A stretch of DNA of 18,464 nt. It comes from Rhizobium sp. LCM 4573 (GTDB taxonomy: Bacteria; Pseudomonadota; Alphaproteobacteria; Rhizobiales; Rhizobiaceae). Positions 1-7,661 of the stretch are shown one piece after another (position 1 is the first letter of the stretch; each line of letters starts with the position of its first letter). The DNA lies in assembly GCF_001854865.1 (NCBI RefSeq), contig NZ_MDDW01000005.1:55598-74061 (forward strand), in the 5' to 3' direction. Made by a program: the position numbers and the translations under genes. The notes beneath the pieces were generated by a model. That model was not told the origin of the DNA. It made no database searches and saw nothing but the letters and a program-made list of their open reading frames with translations.

Positions 1-1
1 G

Positions 2-202
2 AGCTTGCCGGACGTCGACGCATCCGCCATCCACCCGCATGCCGAGGGAACCAAGATCATACTCGAAGGTTCTGTTGATACCGTGTTTTCAGCCCGCAAG
101 GCGGTGCTGAGCGCGGAAGCCGTGGATGGAGTGCATGACGTCGAAAGCCATCTGAAATTGACAGGCAGAAAGGATGGCGATCCATCCGCGACAAGCCATT
201 GA
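2..202 (+). CDS. BON-domain protein, 3' part only
   Basis: This frame is open from the window edge to a TGA at 200-202, and the gene very probably starts upstream. A TTG at 5 is a possible but unsupported start, since no ribosome binding site can be seen. The visible 66 codons include the usual end of a BON domain: a GTKIILEGSVD strand, a helix, and then VDGVHDVESHLKL. BON domains are found in periplasmic or outer-membrane stress proteins such as OsmY and are thought to bind phospholipid or other surfaces. The next gene, 84 bases downstream on the same strand, also carries a BON domain with a similar core (GVVILEGVVDEAE), so the two may be related and co-transcribed. The hairpin between them may reduce read-through. 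The N-terminus, and any signal peptide, are outside the window. Confidence 0.7.
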   Translation, partial: SLPDVDASAIHPHAEGTKIILEGSVDTVFSARKAVLSAEAVDGVHDVESHLKLTGRKDGDPSATSH

Positions 203-212
203 TCTCGATGAA

Positions 213-238
213 GCCGGCGCACGAGCGGGTGCGCCGGC
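213..238 (+). terminator. Strong GC hairpin between the two BON genes
   Basis: A perfect 10-base-pair stem (GCCGGCGCAC paired with GTGCGCCGGC) closes a six-base loop, starting 10 bases after the stop of the first BON gene. No T-run follows, so it is not a classical intrinsic terminator. It may be a 3'-end stabiliser, a partial terminator or an attenuator between the two genes. The structure is seen; the function is inferred. Confidence 0.45.
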
Positions 239-286
239 CCCGACTCCATCCAAGCTCGACCGAGTTTGAAATGACAGGAGGCGTCC

Positions 287-784
287 ATGCCGACCAAGAA
301 GAACGCCGACGACATCTCCCGCGAGGAAGATTTCCGCGACTACGATGACCGGAACATCGACGAGGGATGGCCCTATGACGATGCAGCCGGCGCCGGCAAG
401 CGCCCGGTCGACAATGCCCCCTATGGCCAACCTTCCGCCAATTTCGACAGGGAGCGCAATCGCGGCTATCGCGTGGACGAGGCTGATTTCGATGGGCTGG
501 AGGAACGTCAGGCCGATAGCATATTTCCCGGCACCGAGGGCCTGGAAGACTCTGATGACCTCGAGGAGCGTGTCAGCGATGCGATCGACAATCTCGGCAT
601 CATCGACATGGATTCCATCGACGTGCATGTGGAGAAGGGCGTCGTAATTCTCGAAGGCGTGGTCGACGAGGCCGAAACCTCCCGCAGGATCGGGCGGCAC
701 ATCCAGGGCATTGCCGGTGTCCGCCGCGTCGTCAACAATATGCGGCTTGCCGGCATCGACAGCCACATTCCCGATGAAGATTAG
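287..784 (+). CDS. BON-domain protein with acidic N-terminal region
   Basis: A 165-residue protein starting at ATG 287, with a strong AGGAGG site at 276-281. Residues 1-85 are hydrophilic and rich in Asp, Glu, Arg and Tyr, probably disordered, with no signal peptide or membrane segment. Residues about 90-154 form a single BON domain: a first helix (DLEERVSDAIDNL), a central strand (GVVILEGVVDE), a second helix, then GVRRVVNNMRL. The tail ends in IPDED. BON proteins are usually exported and stress-linked, so the lack of an export signal suggests a cytoplasmic role or an association through a partner. It follows another BON gene on the same strand. Its TAG stop at 782-784 overlaps the TAA of the convergent OsmC-family gene. 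Exact function unknown. Confidence 0.85.
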   Translation: MPTKKNADDISREEDFRDYDDRNIDEGWPYDDAAGAGKRPVDNAPYGQPSANFDRERNRGYRVDEADFDGLEERQADSIFPGTEGLEDSDDLEERVSDAIDNLGIIDMDSIDVHVEKGVVILEGVVDEAETSRRIGRHIQGIAGVRRVVNNMRLAGIDSHIPDED

Positions 785-1203
785 CCGACCTGCAACGCGA
801 TCTCCGGCGAGCCGCGCAACGTGTTGCTGACGGTGCAGATATCCTCCGCCATATGGGCAATCTCCTGCTTTTCCAGTTCGGTGAACTCCCCCTTGATCTC
901 CATACGGGCGGTGAAGCGCACCACGCGCGAAGGCTCCTCGCCCGCCTTTTCTCCCGTCACATGCGCCCGCGCCTCGTCGAAGCGGTTGAGGATGCCGAGC
1001 CGGCTCGCGGCGATGCGCGCACTCAGCACGAGGCATCCCGCAAGCGAGGAATAGAGAAGATCGAGCGGATTGAACCCCGGATCGCTCGCGCCGCTGACGA
1101 GTTCCAGTGAGCCGCCGGTCTCCGTCCTCACCTGCGGGCGGCCCGTGCGCCCCAGCGTCGCCGTGACTCCAACCGGCCGCGGCTTGATCCTGATCTCGCT
1201 CAT
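781..1203 (-). CDS. OsmC-family peroxiredoxin-like protein
   Basis: A 140-residue OsmC/Ohr-family protein. This family reduces organic hydroperoxides with a pair of cysteines. Both are present: C57 in the helix SLAGCLVLSARI, and C123 in DICTVSNTL. The loop NPLDLLYSSLAGC is the typical NP-x(n)-LLxSLAGC region before the first cysteine. The start is ATG at 1203 with GAGGAAG just upstream. The sequence is nearer to the broad OsmC/YhfA group than to classical Ohr, so the substrate is not settled; some members handle other thiol or hydroperoxide substrates. It is divergent from the TRAP transporter across about 180 bases and convergent with the BON gene, with overlapping stop codons. Protein and reducing partner are likely cytoplasmic. 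Confidence 0.88.
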   Translation of the reverse strand: MSEIRIKPRPVGVTATLGRTGRPQVRTETGGSLELVSGASDPGFNPLDLLYSSLAGCLVLSARIAASRLGILNRFDEARAHVTGEKAGEEPSRVVRFTARMEIKGEFTELEKQEIAHMAEDICTVSNTLRGSPEIALQVG

Positions 1204-1257
1204 TTCTTCCTCATGATCCGCCCGAAGCGGGGCTTGTCTGCGACATAATCCAATAAA

Positions 1258-1269
1258 AAGCTGCAGCTT
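1258..1269. promoter_or_regulatory. 12-base perfect palindrome between osmC-like gene and dctP
   Basis: AAGCTGCAGCTT is a perfect palindrome in the 180-base divergent region between the OsmC-family gene and dctP. It lies 55 bases from the former start and 115 bases from the latter. It could be an operator for either gene. No regulator gene is next to it, and I could not place convincing -35 and -10 boxes in this region. The rest of the gap holds only the dctP ribosome binding site AGGGAGG at 1367-1373. Confidence 0.25.
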
Positions 1270-1383
1270 CTTGTCATAAGCTTGCCGGAACTTGACCGGA
1301 TTTGAATTTTCGCGGATGGAGGGGCACCCGAAATTCCATAAGCATTCCGATCAAGGTCTGCGCTTCAGGGAGGTACATATAGT

Positions 1384-2376
1384 ATGAATTCGTTCTTCGG
1401 TCGCCTGGCCATCGCAGGCATCGTCGCCACCACCGCCTGGACGGGCGGCGCATTCGCCCAATCCACCGAGGTCAAGATCGCCTATGCTCTTGCCCGTGAT
1501 TCCCATTATGGCGCAGCCGCCGACGCATGGGACAAATACGTGACGGAAACCAGCGGCGGTCGGTTCAAGTTCACCCATTTCCCCTCCTCCGCCCAGGGCG
1601 GCGAGCGTGAAGTCATCGAGGGCCTGCAGCTCGGCACCGGTGTCCAGGCGGTCGTCGTTTCCTCCGGCGCGCTTTCGAACTTCGTTCCGGAAATCGGCGT
1701 CACCGACATTCCCTTCCTGTTCCGCGACCTCGCCCATGCCCGCGCCGTGCTCGACGGCCCGGTCGGCCAGGACATCCTCGCCAAGTTCCAGGACCGGCAG
1801 CTGATCGCGCTTGCCTGGGGCGAGCAGGGCTTCCGCCACATCACCAACAACCGCCAGCCGATCGAAAAGCCGGAAGATCTCGCGGGCCTCAAGATCCGGA
1901 CCATGGAAAATCCTGTCCATATCGCCGCCTTCGAGACGGCGGGCGCCGCACCGACGCCGATGTCCTGGCCGGAAGTCATCCCTGCCCTGCAGCAGGGCGC
2001 CATCGACGGCCAGGAAAACCCGCTCTCGGTCATCGTTTCGGCCAAGCTCTGGGAGGTCCAGAAGTACCTCACGGTTTCCGGCCACGTCTATTCGCCGGCC
2101 ATGCTGATCGTTTCCCCGACTTTCTGGGATAGCCTTTCGGACGAAGACAAGAAGCTCTTCGCCGACGGCGCCACCAAGGGCAAGGAAGCCATGCGCGCGT
2201 TTGTCGATCAGTCGGAGAAGAACGGCATCGAGACCGCGAAGAAGAACGGCATGCAGGTGAACGAGCTCAGCGACGCCCAGAAGGCCGAGTTCCAGAAGGC
2301 CATCCAGGCCGCTTATGACGGTTATTACGAAACCTACGGCAAGGATCTGGTCGACTCGATCGTCGCGACCAAGTAA
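1384..2376 (+). CDS. dctP: TRAP transporter solute-binding protein (DctP family)
   Basis: A 330-residue periplasmic binding protein of a TRAP transporter, which feeds a substrate (usually an organic or sugar acid) to an ion-driven membrane permease. The N-terminus is a Sec signal peptide with hydrophobic core AIAGIVATTAW and probable cleavage after AFA at residue 25. The family core follows: LAGLKIRTMENPVH with the conserved Arg (R172) that normally holds the substrate carboxylate, then WPEVIPALQQGAIDGQENPL with N212. It starts at ATG 1384, ten bases after AGGGAGG. dctQ and dctM lie downstream in the same order and strand. A strong hairpin after the stop may keep binding-protein mRNA more abundant than the permease part. 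The substrate cannot be told: no catabolic gene or regulator is adjacent. Confidence 0.93.
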   Translation: MNSFFGRLAIAGIVATTAWTGGAFAQSTEVKIAYALARDSHYGAAADAWDKYVTETSGGRFKFTHFPSSAQGGEREVIEGLQLGTGVQAVVVSSGALSNFVPEIGVTDIPFLFRDLAHARAVLDGPVGQDILAKFQDRQLIALAWGEQGFRHITNNRQPIEKPEDLAGLKIRTMENPVHIAAFETAGAAPTPMSWPEVIPALQQGAIDGQENPLSVIVSAKLWEVQKYLTVSGHVYSPAMLIVSPTFWDSLSDEDKKLFADGATKGKEAMRAFVDQSEKNGIETAKKNGMQVNELSDAQKAEFQKAIQAAYDGYYETYGKDLVDSIVATK

Positions 2377-2398
2377 TCCGATTTGGAGCGGATCAGGG

Positions 2399-2430
2399 GC
2401 ACCCCGCAGCGTTGCGGGGTGCTTCCGTTT
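2399..2430 (+). terminator. Hairpin between dctP and dctQ, likely partial terminator
   Basis: A perfect 10-base-pair stem, GCACCCCGCA paired with TGCGGGGTGC, closes a GCGT tetraloop and is followed by TTCCGTTT. It starts 22 bases after the dctP stop. Since dctQ and dctM follow at 2471 and 3036 without another visible promoter, it probably acts as a leaky terminator or 3' stabiliser, giving more binding protein than permease. Such an arrangement is common in binding-protein-dependent transporter operons. Confidence 0.7.
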
Positions 2431-2470
2431 CGGCGCTGCCGCCAGACTGCCGCGCTCGGGGGAATTTCAC

Positions 2471-2980
2471 ATGCAGAAGATCGAACGCATTTTCGTCGAG
2501 GCAAATCGCTGGGCGCTCATCGCCATCCTGAGCACCATGGCGGTCCTCGTCTTCCTCAACGTCATCCTGCGTTATCTCACCAATCATTCCATCACCTGGT
2601 CCGATGAGGTATCGCGCCACCTGATGATCTGGCTCACCTTCATCGGCGCCGGCATCACGCTCAGGCATGGCGGGCTCGTCGCGATCGACAATCTGCAGGC
2701 GGCCCTCGGCGACCGGAAGGCCCGCCTCCTCCGCCTCGTCGTGGCGGCCATCATGCTCGCCTTCTTCGTGATGATGATCTGGGTCGGCAAGACCTATGTG
2801 GAACGCACCATGTTCCAGACGACGCCCTCCACACGCATTCCCTTCGGCTACATCTATCTCGCCATGCCGATCGGGTTCGGGCTGCTGATCGTCCATTTCC
2901 TCTTCGTGCTCAGAACCTATCTGGCAGGCGGCATGAGCGGCTTGCAGGGTGAAAGCGACGCGCCGCCCGTCGCCGCATAG
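2471..2980 (+). CDS. dctQ: TRAP transporter small permease (DctQ family)
   Basis: A 169-residue membrane protein, the usual size of DctQ. It has four predicted membrane segments at about residues 13-33, 48-65, 86-107 and 126-148. The family motif is present in ITWSDEVSRHLMIWLTFIGAG, where the W-x-E-x-x-R pattern and the following Gly-rich segment are typical. It forms a complex with the large DctM subunit in the inner membrane. The frame is open further upstream, but ATG 2471 is preferred: it has GGGGGA a few bases upstream, it gives the normal length, and starting earlier would put dctQ codons across the dctP stop and hairpin. dctM begins 55 bases after its stop. Confidence 0.92.
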   Translation: MQKIERIFVEANRWALIAILSTMAVLVFLNVILRYLTNHSITWSDEVSRHLMIWLTFIGAGITLRHGGLVAIDNLQAALGDRKARLLRLVVAAIMLAFFVMMIWVGKTYVERTMFQTTPSTRIPFGYIYLAMPIGFGLLIVHFLFVLRTYLAGGMSGLQGESDAPPVAA

Positions 2981-3035
2981 GCTTCACGGCAAACTGCAGC
3001 GCGGCGTTTGATGCCGCCTTTCGAAGTTTCCATCC

Positions 3036-4319
3036 ATGATCATCATTCTCTTCGTCTCCTTCTTCCTTCTCCTGGCGCTCGGCGTTCCGGTTGCCTTCAC
3101 GCTGGCGATCTCCACCTGGCTCGCCGTCATCCTCGGCAGCAATTACCCGCAGATCGTGGTGATCAAGGAGATGTTCACCGGCGTCGACAGCTTTCCGCTG
3201 CTCGCCGTGCCCTTCTTCATCCTTGCCGCCGAACTGATGACCGGCGGCGCGCTGACGCACCACCTCCTGCGCCTTGCCGCCCAATTCGTCGGCCGCGCCC
3301 GCGGCGGCTTGGGCTATGCCAGCATCATCTCGACCACCCTGTTTGCCGGCATTTCCGGCTCAGCGCTCGCCGCAGCCGCCGGCCCCGGCGCCATGACCAT
3401 CCGCATGATGGAGAAAAGCGGCTACGAGAAGCGCTATGCCTCGGCGCTCGCCGCCGCCGTCGCGGTCGTGGACCCGATCATCCCGCCCTCCATCACCATG
3501 ATCATCTACGCCCTGCAGGACAGCCGCGTATCGGTCGGCTCGCTCTTCATCGCCGGCGTCGTGCCGGGCCTCCTCATCTCGGTCGCCATGTGCGCGGTGA
3601 ATTTCTACATCTCCCGCAAACGCGACTACCGCTCCATGGATATCCGCCCGTCCGCGCGAGAAATGGTCCTGAACACACTCTATGCCGTCCCCGCCATGGC
3701 GCTCATCGTCATCGTCGTCGGCGGCATCCGCATGGGCTGGTTCACGCCCACGGAAGCCTCGGTCATCGCGGTGTTCTATGCCCTCTTCTGCGGCATATTC
3801 ATCTATCGCTCGCTGAAGGTGAGGGACCTGCCGGAGATCATCTTCCGCTCAGCCATGGTCACGGTCGGCATCCTGCTGATCCTCGCCTCCGCCCGCGCCT
3901 TTGCCTGGGTGCTCATCATAGAGGGCGTGCCGCAGTTCCTGGCAGATGTCATCATCGGCTGGAATCTGAGCCCGATCGCCTTCCTCCTGGCGGTCAACCT
4001 GCTGCTTCTGATCTTCGGCATGTTCATGGATCCGCTGCCGGGCGTAATGATTCTCGTGCCCATCCTGGCGCCGATCTCCTTCCAGCTCGGCATCGATCCG
4101 ATCCAGTTCGCGATGATCGTCATCCTCAACCTGACGATCGGCCTCATCACCCCGCCGGTCGGGGCGCTCCTCTTCGTGGTGTCATCCGTGGTGAAGATCA
4201 GGGTCAGCGAGATCACGCGCGAGATGGCGCCGTTCCTGCTGGCTTACCTGGTCATCCTGCTGGCGATAACCTTCATCCCGGCGCTCTCCACCTGGCTGCC
4301 TCACGCGACGGGCTTCTGA
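3036..4319 (+). CDS. dctM: TRAP transporter large permease (DctM family)
   Basis: A 427-residue integral membrane protein, the standard DctM length, expected to have 11-12 membrane segments. DctM is the ion-coupled transport subunit that accepts substrate from DctP. Family signatures are clear: ISGSALAAAAGPGAM near residue 110, then VDPIIPPSITMIIYAL, and in the second half LITPPVGALLFVVSSV, the paired hairpin-loop regions of this transporter superfamily. The start is ATG 3036; no strong ribosome binding site is visible there, so translation may depend on the upstream dctQ. A strong intrinsic terminator lies 28 bases after the TGA, closing the dctPQM operon. The separate small and large subunits distinguish this from the fused DctQM types. 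Confidence 0.95.
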   Translation: MIIILFVSFFLLLALGVPVAFTLAISTWLAVILGSNYPQIVVIKEMFTGVDSFPLLAVPFFILAAELMTGGALTHHLLRLAAQFVGRARGGLGYASIISTTLFAGISGSALAAAAGPGAMTIRMMEKSGYEKRYASALAAAVAVVDPIIPPSITMIIYALQDSRVSVGSLFIAGVVPGLLISVAMCAVNFYISRKRDYRSMDIRPSAREMVLNTLYAVPAMALIVIVVGGIRMGWFTPTEASVIAVFYALFCGIFIYRSLKVRDLPEIIFRSAMVTVGILLILASARAFAWVLIIEGVPQFLADVIIGWNLSPIAFLLAVNLLLLIFGMFMDPLPGVMILVPILAPISFQLGIDPIQFAMIVILNLTIGLITPPVGALLFVVSSVVKIRVSEITREMAPFLLAYLVILLAITFIPALSTWLPHATGF

Positions 4320-4346
4320 CCCCCAAAGAAACACGCAATCTTCAAG

Positions 4347-4378
4347 GCGATCGGCAGGAAGCTGCCGGTCGCTTTTTT
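4347..4378 (+). terminator. Intrinsic terminator of the dctPQM operon
   Basis: An 11-base-pair stem (GCGATCGGCAG with CTGCCGGTCGC, one G-T wobble) with a GAAG loop is followed at once by six T. It lies 28 bases after the dctM stop on the coding strand. Confidence 0.92.
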
Positions 4379-4409
4379 ACGTTTCGGTACGGTTTGAAAA
4401 GCGGGCAAC

Positions 4410-4431
4410 AAAAAACCCGCCGAAGCGGGTT
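4410..4431 (-). terminator. Intrinsic terminator of the tRNA-Leu gene
   Basis: Read on the minus strand, AACCCGC, a TTCG loop and GCGGGTT lead into a T-run (six A at 4410-4415 on the plus strand). The hairpin starts 9 bases after the 3' CCA of the tRNA gene. It faces the dctM terminator, so the two units are insulated from each other. Confidence 0.9.
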
Positions 4432-4440
4432 CTTGTATTA

Positions 4441-4525
4441 TGGTGCGGTCGAGAAGACTCGAACTTCCACGGGTTGCCCCACAGCGACCTCAACGCTGCG
4501 CGTCTACCAATTCCGCCACGACCGC
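4441..4525 (-). tRNA. tRNA-Leu, anticodon GAG
   Basis: An 85-base class II tRNA on the minus strand. The acceptor stem pairs GCGGTCG with CGACCGC, followed by A and an encoded CCA. The D arm region reads TGGCGGAATTGGTAGACGC, the usual leucine form. The anticodon stem pairs CAGCG with CGCTG around the loop TTGAGGT, giving anticodon GAG (4489-4491), which reads CUC and CUU codons. A variable arm follows, then a TTCGAGT T-loop. It is flanked by its own terminator. No integrase or duplicated tRNA end is nearby, so there is no sign that it serves as an integration site. Confidence 0.97.
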
Positions 4526-4561
4526 ATCGTGGTAGGTGCCGATTTGCGCCGGCGAGCGAGC

Positions 4562-4589
4562 ATGTAGCAAAAGGATTCCGGGTGCACAA
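4562..4589 (-). promoter_or_regulatory. Possible promoter of tRNA-Leu
   Basis: On the minus strand TTGTGC (4584-4589) and CTACAT (4562-4567) are 16 bases apart, with the -10-like box 36 bases before the tRNA 5' end. The match to a rhizobial sigma-70 promoter is modest. The rest of the 4526-4702 gap, which must also hold the lipB promoter (a CTATAT at 4638-4643 is the only -10-like sequence noticed), shows nothing else clear. Confidence 0.3.
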
Positions 4590-4702
4590 GCCTGCCGTGA
4601 CACATTTTTGAAGGATAAAAATCGGGCTGTGGAATACCTATATGGAACAGGGCTTTCGCCCGGCCTCTTGCCGCCATCCTTCGTTTTTGCCAGAAGAATT
4701 CC

Positions 4703-5431
4703 ATGCTGACCCGCACCGATCTTCAGATTTCCATGCACCCCGTCTCCGGTTCCCCGCCGGTGCGCTGGCGCATTTCGGAAGGACTCGTTCCTTATGAGCA
4801 GGCGGTCGCCGAAATGGAACGGGAAGTGGCCGCCATCGCCGACGGCAAGGCTGACGAACTCGTCTGGCTTCTAGAACACCCGCCGCTCTATACCGCCGGC
4901 ACCAGCGCGGACGCCTCCGATCTCATAGAGCCCGACCGTTTCCCGGTATTTTCCACCGGGCGCGGCGGCGAATACACCTATCACGGCCCCGGCCAGCGCG
5001 TCGCCTATGTGATGCTGGACCTGAAACGCCGCCGCCAGGATGTCCGCGCCTATGTAGCCGCGCTGGAAGAGCTCGTGATTCGCACCCTCGACATGATGAA
5101 TGTCCGCGGTGAGCGGCGGGAGGATCGCGTCGGCGTCTGGGTGCGCCGGCCGGAAAAGCCCGCCCTGCCCGACGGCTCCATGGCGGAGGACAAGATCGCG
5201 GCGCTCGGCATCCGGCTTCGCCGATGGGTGAGCTTCCACGGTTTGTCGCTCAATGTAGACCCGGACCTTTCCCATTTCTCGGGGATCGTTCCGTGTGGAA
5301 TCAGCGCCTATGGGGTGACGAGCCTGGTCGATCTCGGCCTGCCGGTGATGATGGCGGATGTCGATATGCGGCTGCGCGAGGCATTCGAGGAAGTTTTCGG
5401 CGAGAGCGTCATCGAGAACGCTTCCGCTTGA
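4703..5431 (+). CDS. lipB: Lipoyl(octanoyl) transferase LipB
   Basis: A 242-residue protein that moves the octanoyl group from acyl carrier protein to a lysine of lipoyl-dependent proteins such as E2 subunits and GcvH, the first step of lipoate synthesis. Signature stretches are in order: [14 protein letters not shown] at about 56, [12 protein letters not shown] at 87-98, an active-site Lys in [10 protein letters not shown] (K164), SFHGLSLNV, and IVPCGI with the catalytic Cys (C198). Bacterial LipB uses exactly such a Cys-Lys pair. The start at ATG 4703 has AGAAG upstream; ATG 4733 is also possible, since the first 20 residues are not part of the conserved fold. The insert around [13 protein letters not shown] is slightly longer than in enteric LipB. 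It acts in the cytoplasm and is a single gene here. Confidence 0.96.
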   Translation: MLTRTDLQISMHPVSGSPPVRWRISEGLVPYEQAVAEMEREVAAIADGKADELVWLLEHPPLYTAGTSADASDLIEPDRFPVFSTGRGGEYTYHGPGQRVAYVMLDLKRRRQDVRAYVAALEELVIRTLDMMNVRGERREDRVGVWVRRPEKPALPDGSMAEDKIAALGIRLRRWVSFHGLSLNVDPDLSHFSGIVPCGISAYGVTSLVDLGLPVMMADVDMRLREAFEEVFGESVIENASA

Positions 5432-5481
5432 AGACGGTCGGCGGCTGTGATTGAAAGGCGCATTCTTCGGAAAGCGCCCAC

Positions 5482-6405
5482 ATGCACCCTGCCCCGACGC
5501 CTGAAAATCCCCTGAAGGGCATGGCCATCATGGCCACCTGCATGGTCGTCCTGCCGCTCATGGATGCGATCGCCAAATACATGGCGACCTTCGAGGGCAT
5601 GTCGCCGGGCCAGGTCACCTTCTACCGTTTCTTCTTCCAGTTCGTCTGCATGCTGCCGCTGGTGTTCTTCGCCGGCGGATCGATCTTCCGCGCGCGGCGT
5701 CCCTGGATGAACCTGCTGCGCGGCGCGCTTCACGCATCCGCGAGCCTGATGTTCTTCGCGGCGGTCAAATACATGCCGCTCGCGGATGTCTTCGCGATCT
5801 ATTTTGTCGAGCCCTTCATGCTCACCATGATGTCGGCGCTCTTCCTTGGCGACAAGGTGGGCTGGCGCCGCTGGCTCGCCATCATTGTCGGCTTCGGCGG
5901 AGCAATGATCGTCATCCAGCCGAGCTATGCGATCTTCGGCTGGACCGCGCTGCTGCCGGTCGCCTGCGCCTTCCTCTATACGCTCTATCTCTTCCTCAAC
6001 CGCGCCATCGGCGAGGCCGATTCGCCGCTCACCATGCAGGTCATGGCCGGCATCGGCGGAACGCTGTTCATGGCGGCGGGGCTCGGACTGGGCCACGGTC
6101 TCGGCGGAGCGGAATTCGAACCGTCCCTGCCCGCCTCGGCGCTCGGCCTCTTCCTGCTTGTCCTGCTCGGCTCGATATCCGGCTACATGCATCTGCTGGT
6201 CGTGCGCGCCTTTCGCCTGGCGCCTCTCTCGCTGCTGGCGCCCTTCCAGTATTTCGAAATTATCTCCGCAACCGTGCTCGGCTATGCACTGTTCGGCGAC
6301 TTTCCGACGCTCTCGAAATGGATCGGCATCGCCATCATCGTCGCCTCCGGCCTCTTCATCATCTGGCGGGAGCGTCTGAAAACGAAAGAACCGGCAATCG
6401 CCTGA
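5482..6405 (+). CDS. EamA/DMT-family permease
   Basis: A 307-residue inner-membrane protein of the drug/metabolite transporter superfamily, with ten predicted membrane segments arranged as two EamA repeats (about residues 15-145 and 155-295). Typical features are the end-of-repeat pattern (FFAAVKYMPLADVFAIYFVEPFMLTMMSALFLGDKV) and, in the second repeat, APLSLLAPFQYFEIISATVLGYALFGD, both followed by a basic loop and a last helix. The C-terminus is a short basic cytoplasmic tail. Substrates of this subfamily (metabolites, amino acids, drugs) cannot be told from sequence. It starts at ATG 5482 with GGAAAG upstream, 50 bases after lipB, so it may be co-transcribed with lipB, although no functional link is known. 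Confidence 0.9.
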   Translation: MHPAPTPENPLKGMAIMATCMVVLPLMDAIAKYMATFEGMSPGQVTFYRFFFQFVCMLPLVFFAGGSIFRARRPWMNLLRGALHASASLMFFAAVKYMPLADVFAIYFVEPFMLTMMSALFLGDKVGWRRWLAIIVGFGGAMIVIQPSYAIFGWTALLPVACAFLYTLYLFLNRAIGEADSPLTMQVMAGIGGTLFMAAGLGLGHGLGGAEFEPSLPASALGLFLLVLLGSISGYMHLLVVRAFRLAPLSLLAPFQYFEIISATVLGYALFGDFPTLSKWIGIAIIVASGLFIIWRERLKTKEPAIA

Positions 6406-6516
6406 TGAGGAGGCGCCTGTCGCTTTGCGACGCCAGATCGTCGGTTCCGGCTTGAGGCGCGCCGCCCGCGCGTGTCAAAGTCCGCCCGGATTCGAAAATG
6501 CATGAAGGAGAAAATC

Positions 6517-7644
6517 ATGGACGTCCGCGCCGCCGTCGCCGTTCAGGCAGGAAAACCGCTTGAAGTCATGACCGTGCAGCTCGAAGGCCCGAAGGCCGGC
6601 GAGGTGCTGATCGAGGTGAAGGCGACCGGCCTCTGCCATACCGACGATTTCACGCTCTCGGGTGCCGATCCGGAAGGCCTCTTTCCCGCGATCCTCGGCC
6701 ATGAGGGCGCGGGCATCGTCGTCGATGTCGGCCCGGGCGTCACTTCGGTGAAGAAAGGCGACCACGTCATTCCGCTCTATACGCCGGAATGCCGGGAATG
6801 CCCCTCCTGTCTCTCCCGCAAGACCAACCTCTGCACCGCGATCCGCTCCACCCAGGGCCAGGGCCTCATGCCGGACGGCACCTCGCGCTTCTCGATCGGC
6901 AAGGACAAGATCCACCATTACATGGGCTGCTCCACCTTCGCGAACTACACGGTCCTGCCGGAGATCGCGGTTGCCAAGATCAATCCGGACGCGCCCTTCG
7001 ACAAGGTCTGCTATATCGGCTGCGGCGTGACCACCGGCATCGGCGCGGTCATCAACACCGCCAAGGTGGAAATCGGCGCGACCGCCATCGTCTTCGGGCT
7101 GGGTGGCATCGGTTTGAACGTCATCCAGGGCCTTCGCCTCGCCGGCGCCGACATGATCATCGGCGTCGATCTCAACAACGACAAGAAGGCCTGGGGCGAG
7201 CGCTTCGGCATGACCCACTTCGTCAACCCGAAGGAGGTCGGCGACGACATCGTGCCCTATCTTGTCAACATGACGAAGCGCGGCGCCGACCAGATCGGCG
7301 GGGCCGACTACACGTTCGACTGCACCGGCAACACCAAGGTCATGCGCCAGGCGCTCGAAAGCTCGCATCGCGGCTGGGGCAAGTCGGTCGTCATCGGCGT
7401 TGCCGGCGCCGGCCAGGAAATCTCCACCCGTCCGTTCCAGCTCGTCACCGGCCGCACCTGGATGGGTACGGCCTTCGGCGGCGCGCGCGGCCGTACCGAC
7501 GTGCCGAAGATCGTCGACTGGTACATGGAGGGCAAGATCGAGATCGATCCGATGATCACCCACACCTTGGCCCTCGAGGACATCAACAAGGGCTTCGAGC
7601 TGATGCACGGCGGCGAAAGCATCCGAAGCGTCGTGGTTTATTGA
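6517..7644 (+). CDS. adhC: S-(hydroxymethyl)glutathione dehydrogenase (class III alcohol dehydrogenase)
   Basis: A 375-residue NAD-dependent zinc enzyme that oxidises S-hydroxymethylglutathione, formed from formaldehyde and glutathione, to S-formylglutathione; it may also reduce S-nitrosoglutathione. Catalytic zinc ligands are C40 (GLCHTD), H62 (GHEGAG) and C169 ([13 protein letters not shown]). Structural zinc ligands are C92, C95, C98 and C106. The NAD fold has GLGGIG at 194-199 and D218. The length and the [10 protein letters not shown] segment are typical of class III. ATG 6517 is chosen over an upstream GTG at 6472 because AAGGAG lies at 6505-6510 and the resulting N-terminus matches the family. 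The next pathway enzyme, fghA, is 1.6 kb downstream on the same strand after three small genes. Confidence 0.97.
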   Translation: MDVRAAVAVQAGKPLEVMTVQLEGPKAGEVLIEVKATGLCHTDDFTLSGADPEGLFPAILGHEGAGIVVDVGPGVTSVKKGDHVIPLYTPECRECPSCLSRKTNLCTAIRSTQGQGLMPDGTSRFSIGKDKIHHYMGCSTFANYTVLPEIAVAKINPDAPFDKVCYIGCGVTTGIGAVINTAKVEIGATAIVFGLGGIGLNVIQGLRLAGADMIIGVDLNNDKKAWGERFGMTHFVNPKEVGDDIVPYLVNMTKRGADQIGGADYTFDCTGNTKVMRQALESSHRGWGKSVVIGVAGAGQEISTRPFQLVTGRTWMGTAFGGARGRTDVPKIVDWYMEGKIEIDPMITHTLALEDINKGFELMHGGESIRSVVVY

Positions 7645-7661
7645 GGCCCTGTGATTCGCCG

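Noticed and set aside
4441..4525. tRNA-Leu as integration site of a mobile element
   Set aside because: No integrase, no direct repeat of the tRNA 3' end and no compositional break is seen on either side.
3008..4567. A 519-codon open frame on the plus strand
   Set aside because: It overlaps dctM in another frame and runs through the operon terminator and the tRNA gene. The translation is Arg/Pro/His-rich and has no membrane pattern.
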